In this document: positions 17,821 to 26,573 of the stretch, piece after piece
Position numbering within the stretch: the first letter of the stretch is position 1
Layout of the letters: the number at the start of each line of letters is the position of its first letter
Assembly: GCF_030811555.1 (NCBI RefSeq)
Contig: NZ_JAUSQZ010000001.1
Span: forward strand, 930,001 to 994,000
Direction of reading: 5' to 3'
DNA: 64,000 nucleotides
Source: Kineosporia succinea
Lineage (GTDB): Bacteria > Actinomycetota > Actinomycetes > Actinomycetales > Kineosporiaceae
Program-made: the position numbers and the translations under genes
Notes under the pieces: model-generated
The model's input: the letters and a program-made list of their open reading frames with translations, nothing else
Told to the model about the DNA's origin: nothing
The model's database searches: none

Positions 17821-18456
17821 TCAGAGGTCGTCGAGCGAGACCAGGCCGTCCTGGATGGCGCGGGCCACCAGGGTGGCCTTGGTGCCGGCCGGGCGGCCCG
17901 TGTTGGCGTACTTGATGCGCACGCGGTCGATGTAGGTGGAGACCGTGCGGGCCGAGATGCCGAGCTTCTGGCCCACGAGATCCTTGCTCTCGCAACGGAA
18001 CCACTCGAGCAGCACGTCGATCTCGCGGGGGGCCAGGTCGGGGCGGATGCGGCGGTTGTCAACGCCCATCGCCCCGGCCAGCGACGGCGACACGTACGGC
18101 CGTGACTCGTGGGCGGCCCGCACCGCGTCGACCAGGTGCGCCTGCCCCTCGGCCTTGGTCAGGTAGGTGAACGCGCCGATCTCCAGGCAGGTGAGGGCGG
18201 TGTCGCTGTCCTCGCGCATCGAGTACACCACCACCTGACGGCCGTGCTCGACCAGCCGCGACAGGTCCGCGTAGGCGGGGGCGCCACCGAGCTGCAGGTC
18301 CATCACCACCACGGGCACCGACCGCCCCGGTTCCAGCCAGGCCGCGGACAGGTCCGACCCGGCGGCGACCACCTCCACCGCGGGCGTGGCGAGCGCCATC
18401 CACGCCTGCACCCCGGCCAGGATCGCCGGATGGTCGTCCACCAGAACGACTTTCAC
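17821..18456 (-). CDS. LuxR-family response regulator
   Basis: 211 aa from the GTG at 18456. The receiver begins VKVVLVDDHPAILAGV, with phospho-acceptor Asp53 in VVMDLQLGG and the conserved Lys in YLTKAEGQ. The C-terminal LuxR HTH (about 140-200) contains LAPREIDVLLEW and KLGISARTVSTYIDRV. The frame stays open upstream to 18624, adding an acidic GADG/SAD-repeat tail of 56 residues. I prefer the short form because the receiver normally starts here, but neither start has a good ribosome site. No histidine kinase lies next to it. Confidence 0.83.
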   Translation of the reverse strand: MKVVLVDDHPAILAGVQAWMALATPAVEVVAAGSDLSAAWLEPGRSVPVVVMDLQLGGAPAYADLSRLVEHGRQVVVYSMREDSDTALTCLEIGAFTYLTKAEGQAHLVDAVRAAHESRPYVSPSLAGAMGVDNRRIRPDLAPREIDVLLEWFRCESKDLVGQKLGISARTVSTYIDRVRIKYANTGRPAGTKATLVARAIQDGLVSLDDL

Positions 18457-18481
18457 GCCGGACCGCTCTGCTGGCTCCACG

Positions 18482-18632
18482 CCGTCCTTCACCCCGTCGC
18501 CCACACCGTCGTCCGCACCGCCGCCCACGCTGACGTCCGCACCGCCGTCCGCACCGCTGTCCGCACTGCCGTCCGCACTGCCGTCCGCAGCGTCGTCCGC
18601 ACTGCCGTCCGCACCGCTGTTCACACCGGCAC
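18482..18632. repeat. Imperfect 12-bp repeat array
   Basis: About 12 copies of a 12-mer close to GTCCGCACCGCC/GTCCGCACTGCC. In frame with the response regulator they encode acidic (GADG)(SAD) repeats. They could form a variable N-terminal tail, or lie in the 5' leader. Confidence 0.75.
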
Positions 18633-19360
18633 CGCCATCAGCCCCGGGCCGCGGCCCGCACTCACGTTCACACCGAGCCGTTCGAGCCCCCCGTGATACG
18701 CATCAGCGCCAACGTCCCGCCGCCGGACCGATCCCCGCGCAGCCGCGCCCCGGGCCGCCGACGCATTCAGACGCACGCGGATCCCGGGCGCCAGGCACCG
18801 AGGCACGTCACCGGAGCCGGCGACCGCGACCGTAACCAACCGCCAAGGTGCGCCATCGACTGCGGAGTCTCCCGGCGCGTCCTCAAGAAGGACTCCCGCG
18901 AGCGGCACCCGGGCTCTCCCACCGGGCCCCGACGGCACCGGCCCGCCCCCGCGAGCCCCGGTCGACGTCGAGACGCCGCGACTCACGATCACGGAGCGCA
19001 GCCTCAGCCACTCGCGATGCACCGGTGGTAACGACACGGGCGCATTATGGCAGCAGGGCATGCCAAAGTGGGCTTTTGTCACCTCAAGGTGACGAATACT
19101 CACACCTGGTGACAATTTTCATGTCACCAGGTGTCCCTGACGCCGGGTTGGGCCCGGCACCCGCCCCTCCCCGGGTGCCGAGCAGCCTCAACCTCCACCC
19201 ACGGATCAGGCGGAAGAGGTCCGGCGCTGCTTGACGCGTTGTAAGTCTGTGTCACTGCGCTCGCGGACTGTGTCCGTCAAACACCCCACACCTGCCCATT
19301 GATCTCGAAATGCTGCCCGATACGTCCTTTTGATCCGTTTCGGGTGCTAGGTTCGGCGCC
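18633..19360. other. Gene-poor region between response regulator and DUF574 gene
   Basis: No gene is supported. A minus-strand frame (18621-19115) has fairly G/C-rich third positions but no recognisable domain and overlaps the repeat array. A short minus-strand frame at 18668-18766 ends GDRSGGGTLALMRI, faintly like a histidine-kinase C-terminus, so a decayed kinase is conceivable. The clear content is an array of GTCACC/GGTGAC half-sites at 19078-19134. The stretch 19060-19125 is AT-richer than its surroundings. Confidence 0.5.
19078..19134. promoter_or_regulatory. Operator-like palindrome pair built on GTCACC/GGTGAC
   Basis: GTCACCTCAAGGTGAC (19078-19093) has 7-bp arms. A second, perfect 13-bp inverted repeat (ACACCTGGTGACA 19102-19114; TGTCACCAGGTGT 19122-19134) has a 7-nt AT-rich centre. 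Together they give four half-sites in 57 bp. The position fits control of the LuxR regulator, the DUF574 gene or both. Confidence 0.6.
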
Positions 19361-20134
19361 GTGGACCTGCGCACCGACGTCGCCCATCCCGCCCGGGTGT
19401 ACGACTTCATCCTGGGCGGCAGCAGCAACTACCCCGCCGACCGCGAGGCCGCGGCCCAGGCCGTGGCCGGCTGGCCCAACCTGCCCACGTCGATGCGGCA
19501 GAACCGGCTGTTCGTCCAGCGCACGGCCCGGTACCTGGCCCACACCGAGGGCGTGACCCAGTTTCTGGACGTGGGGTCGGGCATCCCGACGTCGCCGAAC
19601 CTGCACGAGGTGGTGGGGGCGCACGCGCAGGTCGTCTACGTCGACAACGACCCGGTCGTGCTGCGCGAGGGGCAGGCCCTGCTCACCCCCGGCGACGCCT
19701 CTCACGTGCGCTACGTGGGTGCGGACATGCGAGATCCCGCCTCGATCCTGAACTCCCCCGCGTTCGCCGACCACATCGACCTGACCCGGCCGGTCGCCCT
19801 GTCGATCGTGGCGGTGCTGCAGTTCGTGCCCGACGAGGTGGCCTACGACGCGGTGCGGCAGCTGATGCGGCCGCTGCCCTCCGGCAGCTTCCTGATCCTG
19901 TCGATGGTCACGGCCGACCACGACCCGGGCGTGCTGCGCACGGTCGGCGCGTACAACCAGCGCGGCATGTTCGTCACCGCCCGCACGCACCCGCAGATCG
20001 GGGCGTTCTTTGAGGGCATGGACCCGCTCGACCCGGGCGTGGTGCTGATCCACCGCTGGCGCCCCGACGAGGCCGCCGCCGCCGTGACCGACCTGGACGT
20101 GGCGATGGCCGGCGGGATCGCGCGCAAGCGCTGA
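19361..20134 (+). CDS. SAM-dependent methyltransferase, DUF574 (PF04672) family
   Basis: 257 aa. The family signature is clear: N-terminal RTDVAHPARVYDFILGGSSN, then FLDVGSGIPTSPNLHEV (SAM site), VYVDNDPVVL and a conserved C-terminal HRWRP. This family is large in actinomycetes and its substrates are unknown. The GTG at 19361 lies 7 nt after TAGGTT, consistent with a leaderless transcript. Confidence 0.92.
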   Translation: MDLRTDVAHPARVYDFILGGSSNYPADREAAAQAVAGWPNLPTSMRQNRLFVQRTARYLAHTEGVTQFLDVGSGIPTSPNLHEVVGAHAQVVYVDNDPVVLREGQALLTPGDASHVRYVGADMRDPASILNSPAFADHIDLTRPVALSIVAVLQFVPDEVAYDAVRQLMRPLPSGSFLILSMVTADHDPGVLRTVGAYNQRGMFVTARTHPQIGAFFEGMDPLDPGVVLIHRWRPDEAAAAVTDLDVAMAGGIARKR

Positions 20135-20309
20135 ATCCAGCCGGTTGGCAGCAACTCTCACCCTCCCCATCGGAACCGGCGCGCTTTCGTTACAGCGACG
20201 TCCGCTCATCGAGTGATCCCGTCGAACACCCCTCTGCGTGACCACCGCGGAGCGTAGAGTGACGCCACTCGCTCACTCGAGCGGGTTCATTGCTCTGGGG
20301 GTTCGAATC

Positions 20310-21212
20310 ATGCACACACACATCGTTTTTCGGGGAGCCTGCCTGGCCGCACTGGGCGCGGGCAGCCTGGCCGTGGCCACGCCGGCTTCTGAGGCCCACG
20401 CCTCACCGGCTCCGGTTCAGGCTCCGGCACGAGCCGCCTCACCGGACACTCCCCAGGCCTTCGCCGAGGTGGCGAACGGGCGCCTGGCCTACGAGGCCGC
20501 CGCCGGGCAGGCCAACCGGGTGACCTTCACGATGGGCAAGAAGGTCACCGAGGGCGAGCGGTACCTCATCCCCTACACGATCGACGACGTCTACGGCATC
20601 AGCGCCGGCGACGACTGCGACTACCCGGTCGCCACCGACCTGACCAAGGTGATCTGCAAGGTCGAGGCCTACGACACCCCGTCCCCCTACGTCACCGCGA
20701 TCGTGAAGCTGGGTGACCGCGACGACACCCTGCGGTTCCACAACGTCACCGGCGACGCCTACTACGGCAACGAGTTCTGGGCCGGTTCGGGCGACGACCG
20801 CATCGACACCCGCCAGAAGGAGAAGGTGATGGACGGGAGTGCGATCTGGGGCCAGAACGGCAACGACGTCATCCACTCCGGCGAGCCCGGCGACAACGGC
20901 TCGGTGCTGGGTGGGAACGGCAACGACACGATCTACCAGTACGAGGGCGGCCGGGCCAGTGGCGGCAACGGCAACGACAAGCTCTACGGCATCGGCGGCA
21001 GCCACTGGTTCTCCGGCGACGACGGCAACGACCTGCTCGACGGCGGCCCCGGCGGAGACCGGCTGCTCGGCGGCAAGGGCAACGACACCGTCCACGGCCG
21101 CAGGGGTGCCGACACGATCTACGGCAACAGCGGCAACGACAAGCTCTACGGCGGGCCGGGCAGCGACGAGATCTTCGGCGGGCCGGGCAAGGACCTGATC
21201 AAGCACGACTGA
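20310..21212 (+). CDS. Secreted calcium-binding RTX-repeat protein
   Basis: 300 aa. A signal peptide (FRGACLAALGAGSLAVATPASEAHA) precedes a ~140-residue beta-rich region of unknown type. Glycine/aspartate RTX nonapeptides fill the last third (GGNGND occurs repeatedly, e.g. LGGNGNDTIYQYEGG, then LGGKGNDTV, IYGNSGNDKLYGG). RTX repeats fold into a calcium beta-roll after export. The Sec-type signal peptide instead of a C-terminal type I signal fits a monoderm bacterium. The ATG at 20310 gives the signal peptide. No catalytic domain recognised. Confidence 0.87.
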   Translation: MHTHIVFRGACLAALGAGSLAVATPASEAHASPAPVQAPARAASPDTPQAFAEVANGRLAYEAAAGQANRVTFTMGKKVTEGERYLIPYTIDDVYGISAGDDCDYPVATDLTKVICKVEAYDTPSPYVTAIVKLGDRDDTLRFHNVTGDAYYGNEFWAGSGDDRIDTRQKEKVMDGSAIWGQNGNDVIHSGEPGDNGSVLGGNGNDTIYQYEGGRASGGNGNDKLYGIGGSHWFSGDDGNDLLDGGPGGDRLLGGKGNDTVHGRRGADTIYGNSGNDKLYGGPGSDEIFGGPGKDLIKHD

Positions 21213-21217
21213 GGAGC

Positions 21218-21328
21218 TCACTCACCTCGCAGCACCGCGAGGGCCACGAGACCGAAGGAGAGCAGGATGAAGCCGACGAGGGCGACCGAGGCCACGACCA
21301 CCAGCACCCGCTGGGTGCCGTGATTCAC
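21218..21328 (-). CDS. 36-aa single-pass membrane peptide
   Basis: GTG-initiated frame: a short polar start (VNHGTQR), one strong transmembrane helix (VLVVVASVALVGFILLSFG) and a C-terminal RGE. The start overlaps the stop of a 13-codon frame beginning VSEDHRRV (GTGA overlap), suggesting a coupled leader. It is tail-to-tail with the RTX gene, 5 nt apart. Support is only the clean hydrophobic helix and codon use. Confidence 0.5.
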   Translation of the reverse strand: MNHGTQRVLVVVASVALVGFILLSFGLVALAVLRGE

Positions 21329-21529
21329 CGGCCGCCCTGGCCGACTCGGCGATGATCTTCGCTCACAGTGACACTCCTGTTCCGTCGATCTTCCTTCCTG
21401 CACTCTAAAACAGCATCTGACCTGGGAGAACGTGAGATAAGCCGTACCGGCATGATCACTGCGCGTAGCCAGAGTGGGTGACGGGTGCCCACGAATGGTG
21501 GACGCTACGGTGACTTTCGGGGGGTGACG

Positions 21530-22789
21530 ATGACTCGGTTCGGGGTTGCGGTCAGGTGCGGTGTTCCGGTGCTGGCCGGGCTGGCACTGCTGCCGGCGCC
21601 GTCGGCCTCGGCCACCACGACCAGCCCGGTGATCCGGGTCGTGGCACTGGGCGGCGGGCAGGTGCTGACGGTCGAGGAAGACTGGCTGATCGGCCAGGAC
21701 GTCCCGGTGCGAACGGCCCGGGGTGAGGTGCGGCTGCTCGACGCCGACGCCCGCGACCTGTCCCGCGGTGACGAGACCTACGACGACGTCAGTGTTTCCG
21801 GCATCTACATCCTGACCGCGAGCGGGAAGGACGGGTTCCGGGTGCGCGCGGGAGCAGCCGGCCGACCGACGCGACTGCTGCCCGCCGCCGACGACCTGGA
21901 GCACATCAAGCAGTCGGGGCGGTACTCACTGGTGGGCGGGGCGATCTACCGTACCGAGCAGGACGGGTCGGTGGGGCGGGTCTCCTCCACCGGCACGGAC
22001 GACACCGACCTGTTCGGCGAGCAGGCCGTCTGGTCGGACGGGCGCGGCCGGGTGTGGCAGCAGCCGCTCGACGGCAACGATCGGCTCCTCGTGGCCCGGG
22101 ACGCGGCCGGGCCGGTGGCGGTGTGGGGCCGGCGGGTGGCCTGGCTGGGCCGGGACGGACGGATCCGGGTGCGCTCCGGGGACGAGCGGGTTCGCGTCGT
22201 CGACGCCGGACCGGGCACCGGACGGGTGGGGCTGAGTGAGAACGTGCTGTGGTGGACCGGGGACGACGGCCGGCTGCGTGTGCTGAACCTCGCCGACCCG
22301 AGAAGCGTTCCCCGGCTGACCGTTCTGCGCCCGCCCTACGCCGTGGACTCCGGCTTCGCGGCGGGCACCGACACCCACGGCTACCTGCGGGTGCGCGCGC
22401 TGCCGTTCCCCCGGGCCCGGCCCGAGCTGCTCTCGTCCGCCCAGGAGTCCTCCGCGGCCCGGGGCAAGCCCTGGCACGGCACGCTGGACTTCACGAAACC
22501 CGTTCAGCGGGTACGTCTCTTCATCCACGGCCAGCGGGTCGGGCAGACCGTTCAGGGCCGCGGCACCGTGCGGGTGTCCTGGAACGGGTTGCGGGCCGAC
22601 GGACGTCCGGCCGCTCCGGACAGCTGCCTGCACTGGCGGGTCGAGGCCTTCGGCACGGACGGCAGCGGGGCGGCGGTCGATCAGGAAGGCTCCACGTCGT
22701 CCGGTGACAGTTTCCTCGTCACCCCGGTGCCCCGTTCCGGGTGCGCGGGTGCCGCCCAGTCCAGGGCCCAGGACCTGGGCCGGGCCTAG
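21530..22789 (+). CDS. Secreted protein with FlgD-type Ig domain (copy 2)
   Basis: 419 aa. The signal peptide (VAVRCGVPVLAGLALLPAPSASA) is followed by beta-strand-rich sequence and a C-terminal FlgD-Ig-like module (VRLFIHGQRVGQTVQGRGTV, SWNGLRADGRPA, LHWRVEAFGTDGSG). The layout matches the 805-aa protein at 14461-16878 but with a shorter middle. Function unknown; an extracellular binding protein is likely. The ATG at 21530 was chosen for the signal peptide. The 3' end overlaps the ThDP-enzyme gene by 4 bp. Confidence 0.72.
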   Translation: MTRFGVAVRCGVPVLAGLALLPAPSASATTTSPVIRVVALGGGQVLTVEEDWLIGQDVPVRTARGEVRLLDADARDLSRGDETYDDVSVSGIYILTASGKDGFRVRAGAAGRPTRLLPAADDLEHIKQSGRYSLVGGAIYRTEQDGSVGRVSSTGTDDTDLFGEQAVWSDGRGRVWQQPLDGNDRLLVARDAAGPVAVWGRRVAWLGRDGRIRVRSGDERVRVVDAGPGTGRVGLSENVLWWTGDDGRLRVLNLADPRSVPRLTVLRPPYAVDSGFAAGTDTHGYLRVRALPFPRARPELLSSAQESSAARGKPWHGTLDFTKPVQRVRLFIHGQRVGQTVQGRGTVRVSWNGLRADGRPAAPDSCLHWRVEAFGTDGSGAAVDQEGSTSSGDSFLVTPVPRSGCAGAAQSRAQDLGRA

Positions 22790-24579
22790 GACCTGTTGTG
22801 GGGCAGGAACTCCTGCATCTTCGTCCGCAGTCCGGCCCACACCACGCCCATCCGGTTCTCGTCGCCCTTGAGCAGCGCCTGCGCGGTGGCCCTCGCCTGC
22901 TCGAGCGTGGCGTGCGGCGGGATCGGCGGGAAGTCCGGGTCGACCCGCACGTCCAGCAGCGCCGGCCGCCCGCAGGTCAGGGCCCGGTCCCAGGCCGGGC
23001 CGAGGTCCTCGGCCTTCTCGACGGTGATCGCCTCGAACCCGATGCCCCGCGCGAAGTCCGCGTACGAGACCTCCGGAAGGGCCTGCGACTCGACGAACTT
23101 CGGGGCTCCTCCCATCGACCGCAGCTCCCACGTCACCTGGGTCAGGTCGTTGTTGTGCAGCACCGCGACCACGAAGCGCGGGTCGGCCCACTCGCGCCAG
23201 TAGCGGCTCACGGTGAGCAGTTCGGCCAGGCCGTTCATCTGCATCGCGCCGTCGCCCTCGAACATCACCACCGGCCGGTGCGGCTGGCCGAACTTGGCCC
23301 CGATGCCGTAGGGCACCGCCGCGCCCATCGTGGCCAGCGTGCCCGAGAGAGATCCCCGCATTCCGTCTTTCATCCGGAGCACGCGGGCATACCAGTCGGC
23401 CGAGGACCCCGAGTCGCTGGTGACGATCACGTCGTCGGGCAGCCGCGACGACGCCGCGTGGAACAGGGCCATCGGGTTCACCGGGTCACCCTCCACCCCG
23501 GCCTCCATCGCCACGGTCTCCCACCACCGCGTCACGTTCTTCTCGACCGTCTCGCGCCAGGTGCGGTCGCTCGTGCGGTTCAGCAGCGGCAGCAGCGCGC
23601 GCAGGGTCGCGGCGGCGTCACCGGCCAGGTTGATCTCGTAGGGGTAGCGCAGGCCCAGGTACTTGGCGTCGACGTCGATCTGCACCGCCCGGGCCTGGCC
23701 GAACTCGGGCAGGAACTGGGAGTACGGAAAGTTCGAGCCGACGGTGAGCAGGGTGTCGCAGTCGCGCATGAGCTCCCAGCTGGGCCGGGTCCCGAGCAGG
23801 CCGATGGCGCCGGTGACGAACGGCAGGTCGTCGCCCAGCACGTCCTTGCCGAGCAGCGCCTTGGCCACCCCGGCGCCGAGCACGTCGGCCACCTGGATCA
23901 CCTCCGGCCCGGCCCCGCGGGCGCCCTGGCCGATCAGGATCGCGACCTTCGACCCGGCGTTGAGCAGGTCGGCGGCCGCCCGGACGCTCGCGTCGTCGGG
24001 CTGCACCGTGGGCCAGCTCGTCACCGGGGCGCTGGAGGGCACCTGGCGGAAAGCCCGCTCCGGCGGCTCGTAGGGCAGGTCCTGCACGTCGGCCGGGATG
24101 ATGACACAGGTCGGCGCGCTGCGGGCGACGGCGGTGCGGATGGCCCGGTCGATCACGTTCGGCAGCTGCTGGGGAACCGTGACCGTCTCCAGAAACTCGC
24201 TCGCGACGTCCTTGAAAAGGCTCATCAGGTCGACTTCTTGCTGGTAGCTGCCGCCCATCGCGGTGCGCTCGGTCTGGCCGACGATGGCGACCACCGGCAC
24301 GTGATCCAGCTTGGCGTCGTACAGCCCGTTCAGCAGGTGGATCGCCCCCGGCCCGGAGGTCGCCACGCAGACGCCGACCCGGCCGGTGAACTTGGCGTAC
24401 CCGACCGCCTGCAGCGCCGACATCTCCTCGTGCCGCGACTGCACGAACCGGGGCTGGTCGTCGGCCCGGCCCCAGGCCGAGACCAGGCCGTTGATCCCGT
24501 CCCCCGGATACCCGAACACGTGCTCGACACCCCACTCCCGCAGGCGGGACAGCAGGAAGTCACCGACGGTCTGGCTCAC
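22786..24579 (-). CDS. Thiamine-diphosphate enzyme of pyruvate oxidase/dehydrogenase type
   Basis: 597 aa. The N-terminal PYR domain shows GVEHVFGYPGDGING and RHEEMSALQAVGYA with the Glu that activates ThDP. A middle domain (about 190-330) follows, then the PP domain with the ThDP motif GDGAMQMNG...HNND. The family decarboxylates 2-oxo acids; the ThDP-dependent pyruvate:quinone oxidoreductase (PoxB) group is the closest by memory. Acetolactate synthase is less likely. The GTG at 24579 has GGAGG 4 nt upstream. It sits alone on its strand. Confidence 0.85.
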   Translation of the reverse strand: MSQTVGDFLLSRLREWGVEHVFGYPGDGINGLVSAWGRADDQPRFVQSRHEEMSALQAVGYAKFTGRVGVCVATSGPGAIHLLNGLYDAKLDHVPVVAIVGQTERTAMGGSYQQEVDLMSLFKDVASEFLETVTVPQQLPNVIDRAIRTAVARSAPTCVIIPADVQDLPYEPPERAFRQVPSSAPVTSWPTVQPDDASVRAAADLLNAGSKVAILIGQGARGAGPEVIQVADVLGAGVAKALLGKDVLGDDLPFVTGAIGLLGTRPSWELMRDCDTLLTVGSNFPYSQFLPEFGQARAVQIDVDAKYLGLRYPYEINLAGDAAATLRALLPLLNRTSDRTWRETVEKNVTRWWETVAMEAGVEGDPVNPMALFHAASSRLPDDVIVTSDSGSSADWYARVLRMKDGMRGSLSGTLATMGAAVPYGIGAKFGQPHRPVVMFEGDGAMQMNGLAELLTVSRYWREWADPRFVVAVLHNNDLTQVTWELRSMGGAPKFVESQALPEVSYADFARGIGFEAITVEKAEDLGPAWDRALTCGRPALLDVRVDPDFPPIPPHATLEQARATAQALLKGDENRMGVVWAGLRTKMQEFLPHNRS

Positions 24580-24950
24580 GAATCCTCCAGCAGCACCACG
24601 CCCCGGGCAGGATCCCGGCTCAGTCGTCACTATGCCCCGGCCACCCCGGACCGCAAGGTCAGCCTGCCCGCGCGCCGCGCCCGGGGCGGGCGCACGCCTC
24701 CCGCACCCGCTGCCGAAAGAAACGTCAAGACAACCGAAAACGGACTCTCCCCCTCGCCCTGGCGTGCACCTCCCCGCCCGGCCGGGTCGAGCAGCCGGAT
24801 GCCGACTCATCCTTCGGATGGATCTCCGAGGTCCCGTCGGGCGACCCAGATCATTCCCGAGACTGATTCGCCACCCCTAACTGCAACCGTACGGTTCACG
24901 CACCGCGTCATGGAGGGTGACGCCACTTCTTCTCCCTGAGGGGGAAACCC
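24580..24950. other. Divergent intergenic region
   Basis: 371 bp between the starts of the ThDP-enzyme gene and the second lysyl-oxidase-like gene. It should hold both promoters. I see no convincing boxes, repeats or small genes apart from a GAGGGGG ribosome site ahead of 24951. Confidence 0.6.
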
Positions 24951-26564
24951 GTGAACCCGAACCACACCCGCGCGCTCCGGCGCGTCACCCCGGTCGCCGC
25001 CGTGACCCTGACCGCCGTCCTGACCGGCTCGGTCGTCACCGCGGCGGGTGTCAGGGCGGCCGAGAGAGTCTCCTCCGCCGGGGCCGCGGGGGCCGCCTCC
25101 ACCGCTGCTCTCGACCTGGTGGTGCCGGTCAAGACGCAGAAGGTGCTGCGCTACAAGGGAGAACCGGTCGGGCTCTACGGCCTGGGCTTCTACGCGGTGG
25201 CGCCGAAGACGCTGGAGATCCGCACCGAGCGCGGCGCCTCGTACGCCGACCCGATCACCACGACGCTGACCGTCGGCGACACCACCACCACGCTGCCCGC
25301 GAACATCACGGCGAGTCCCTCGACGCTGACGAAGTTCTTCAGCCTCGGCGTGAAGAACTCGGCCGGCACGTCCGTCTTCAGCGGCACGATGGACTTCTGC
25401 ATGAACTCGGAGGAGCAGAACCGGGTCTCCGCCGACGCGGTGCCCGACTCGCCCTACCCGCGTCAGTGCGGCAGCCACCCCTACGCCCTGGGCGGCCTCT
25501 TCGGCCTGCCCGGCGGCTGGGCCACACCGGTGTTCGGGAACTACGACACCACGCAGTCTTTCACCGGCAAGGACGGCACCTACACGGTGACCGCGACGGT
25601 GGCCAAGCCGTGGCGCAAGGCCCTCGGGATCAGCGACGCCGACGCCGTCTCCACGATCAAGCTGAAAGTCAGCACGGTCAAGGAGGGCAGTGGTGTGGGC
25701 ATGGCCTCCTCCCACGACCACGGCCACTCGATGACCGGCATCGACGCGTCGTCGAAAGACCTGTCGCCGCAGCACGCCGCCCGCGAGGCCGGGCGGAGGG
25801 CCGCGCTCGGGGTCCCGAACGTGCCGGCCGCGCAACGTCCCACCGGCCGCACCCTCAGAGCGGCGGCTGACGTGCCGAAGCCCGACCTGCGCTCCCTGCC
25901 CGCCTACCAGATCGGCCTGGACCGGGCGAGCCGCAAGAACAAGACCTACCTGACGTTCGGCGCCACGGTCTGGAACGCCGGCCCCTCCCCGCTGGTGGTG
26001 GACGGGTTCCGGCAGAAGGGCAAGAGCGTGCTGGACGCCTACCAGTACTTCTTCGACACCGACGGCAAGCAGGTCGGTCACGCCCCGGCCGGCGAGATGG
26101 AGTGGGACCCGCGCGAGGGGCACAACCACTGGCACTTCCGGGCGTTCGCCTCGTACCGGCTGCTGGACTCGACCCGGAAGAAGGCGATCATCAGCGGTAA
26201 GGAGGCGTTCTGCCTGGCGCCGACCGACTCGGTCGACCCGAACGTGGAGGGCGCCCAGTGGCAGCCCGCCTCGACCGACCTCTACACCGCGTGCGGCCAG
26301 GGCAACGCCAACCTGCTGAGCATTCGCGAAGTGCTCAACACCGGCTGGGGTGACACCTACGGCCAGTACCTGCCCGGCCAGTCGTTCGACATCACCAAGG
26401 TCAAGGCCGGCGTCTACTACATCCAGACGATCGCCAACCCGGACAAGAAGCTCACCGAGTCGAACTACAAGAACAACTCGGCGCTGCGCAAGGTCAGGAT
26501 CGGCGGGACGCCCGGTGGCAGGCGCACGATCAAGGTCTACCCCTACCAGGGCGTGAAGGGCTGA
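24951..26564 (+). CDS. Secreted lysyl-oxidase-family protein (copy 2)
   Basis: 537 aa with signal peptide (VAAVTLTAVLTGSVVTAAGVRA), a beta-rich N-terminal half, a His-containing linker (HDHGHSM) and the lysyl oxidase domain with GHNHWHF at about residue 390. The C-terminal 200 residues match copy 1 (7029-8612) almost throughout, for example SFDITKV against SFDITRV and a shared IKVYPY ending. The N-terminal halves have diverged more. The GTG at 24951 follows GAGGGGG. It may oxidise lysines on extracellular proteins, but no bacterial substrate is known to me. Confidence 0.83.
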   Translation: MNPNHTRALRRVTPVAAVTLTAVLTGSVVTAAGVRAAERVSSAGAAGAASTAALDLVVPVKTQKVLRYKGEPVGLYGLGFYAVAPKTLEIRTERGASYADPITTTLTVGDTTTTLPANITASPSTLTKFFSLGVKNSAGTSVFSGTMDFCMNSEEQNRVSADAVPDSPYPRQCGSHPYALGGLFGLPGGWATPVFGNYDTTQSFTGKDGTYTVTATVAKPWRKALGISDADAVSTIKLKVSTVKEGSGVGMASSHDHGHSMTGIDASSKDLSPQHAAREAGRRAALGVPNVPAAQRPTGRTLRAAADVPKPDLRSLPAYQIGLDRASRKNKTYLTFGATVWNAGPSPLVVDGFRQKGKSVLDAYQYFFDTDGKQVGHAPAGEMEWDPREGHNHWHFRAFASYRLLDSTRKKAIISGKEAFCLAPTDSVDPNVEGAQWQPASTDLYTACGQGNANLLSIREVLNTGWGDTYGQYLPGQSFDITKVKAGVYYIQTIANPDKKLTESNYKNNSALRKVRIGGTPGGRRTIKVYPYQGVKG

Positions 26565-26573
26565 CGCCCGGCT

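Noticed and set aside
18668-18766. 32-aa minus-strand frame ending GDRSGGGTLALMRI
   Set aside because: Faint similarity to a kinase C-terminus only; too short and without a ribosome site.
18621-19115. 164-aa minus-strand frame next to the LuxR regulator
   Set aside because: No domain, overlaps the repeat array and operator palindromes, and shows no convincing start. A decayed kinase is possible but not supported.
20298-20312. GGTTCGAATC resembling a tRNA T-loop
   Set aside because: The flanking bases do not pair into a T-stem and no other tRNA arms are present. It lies directly before the RTX gene start.
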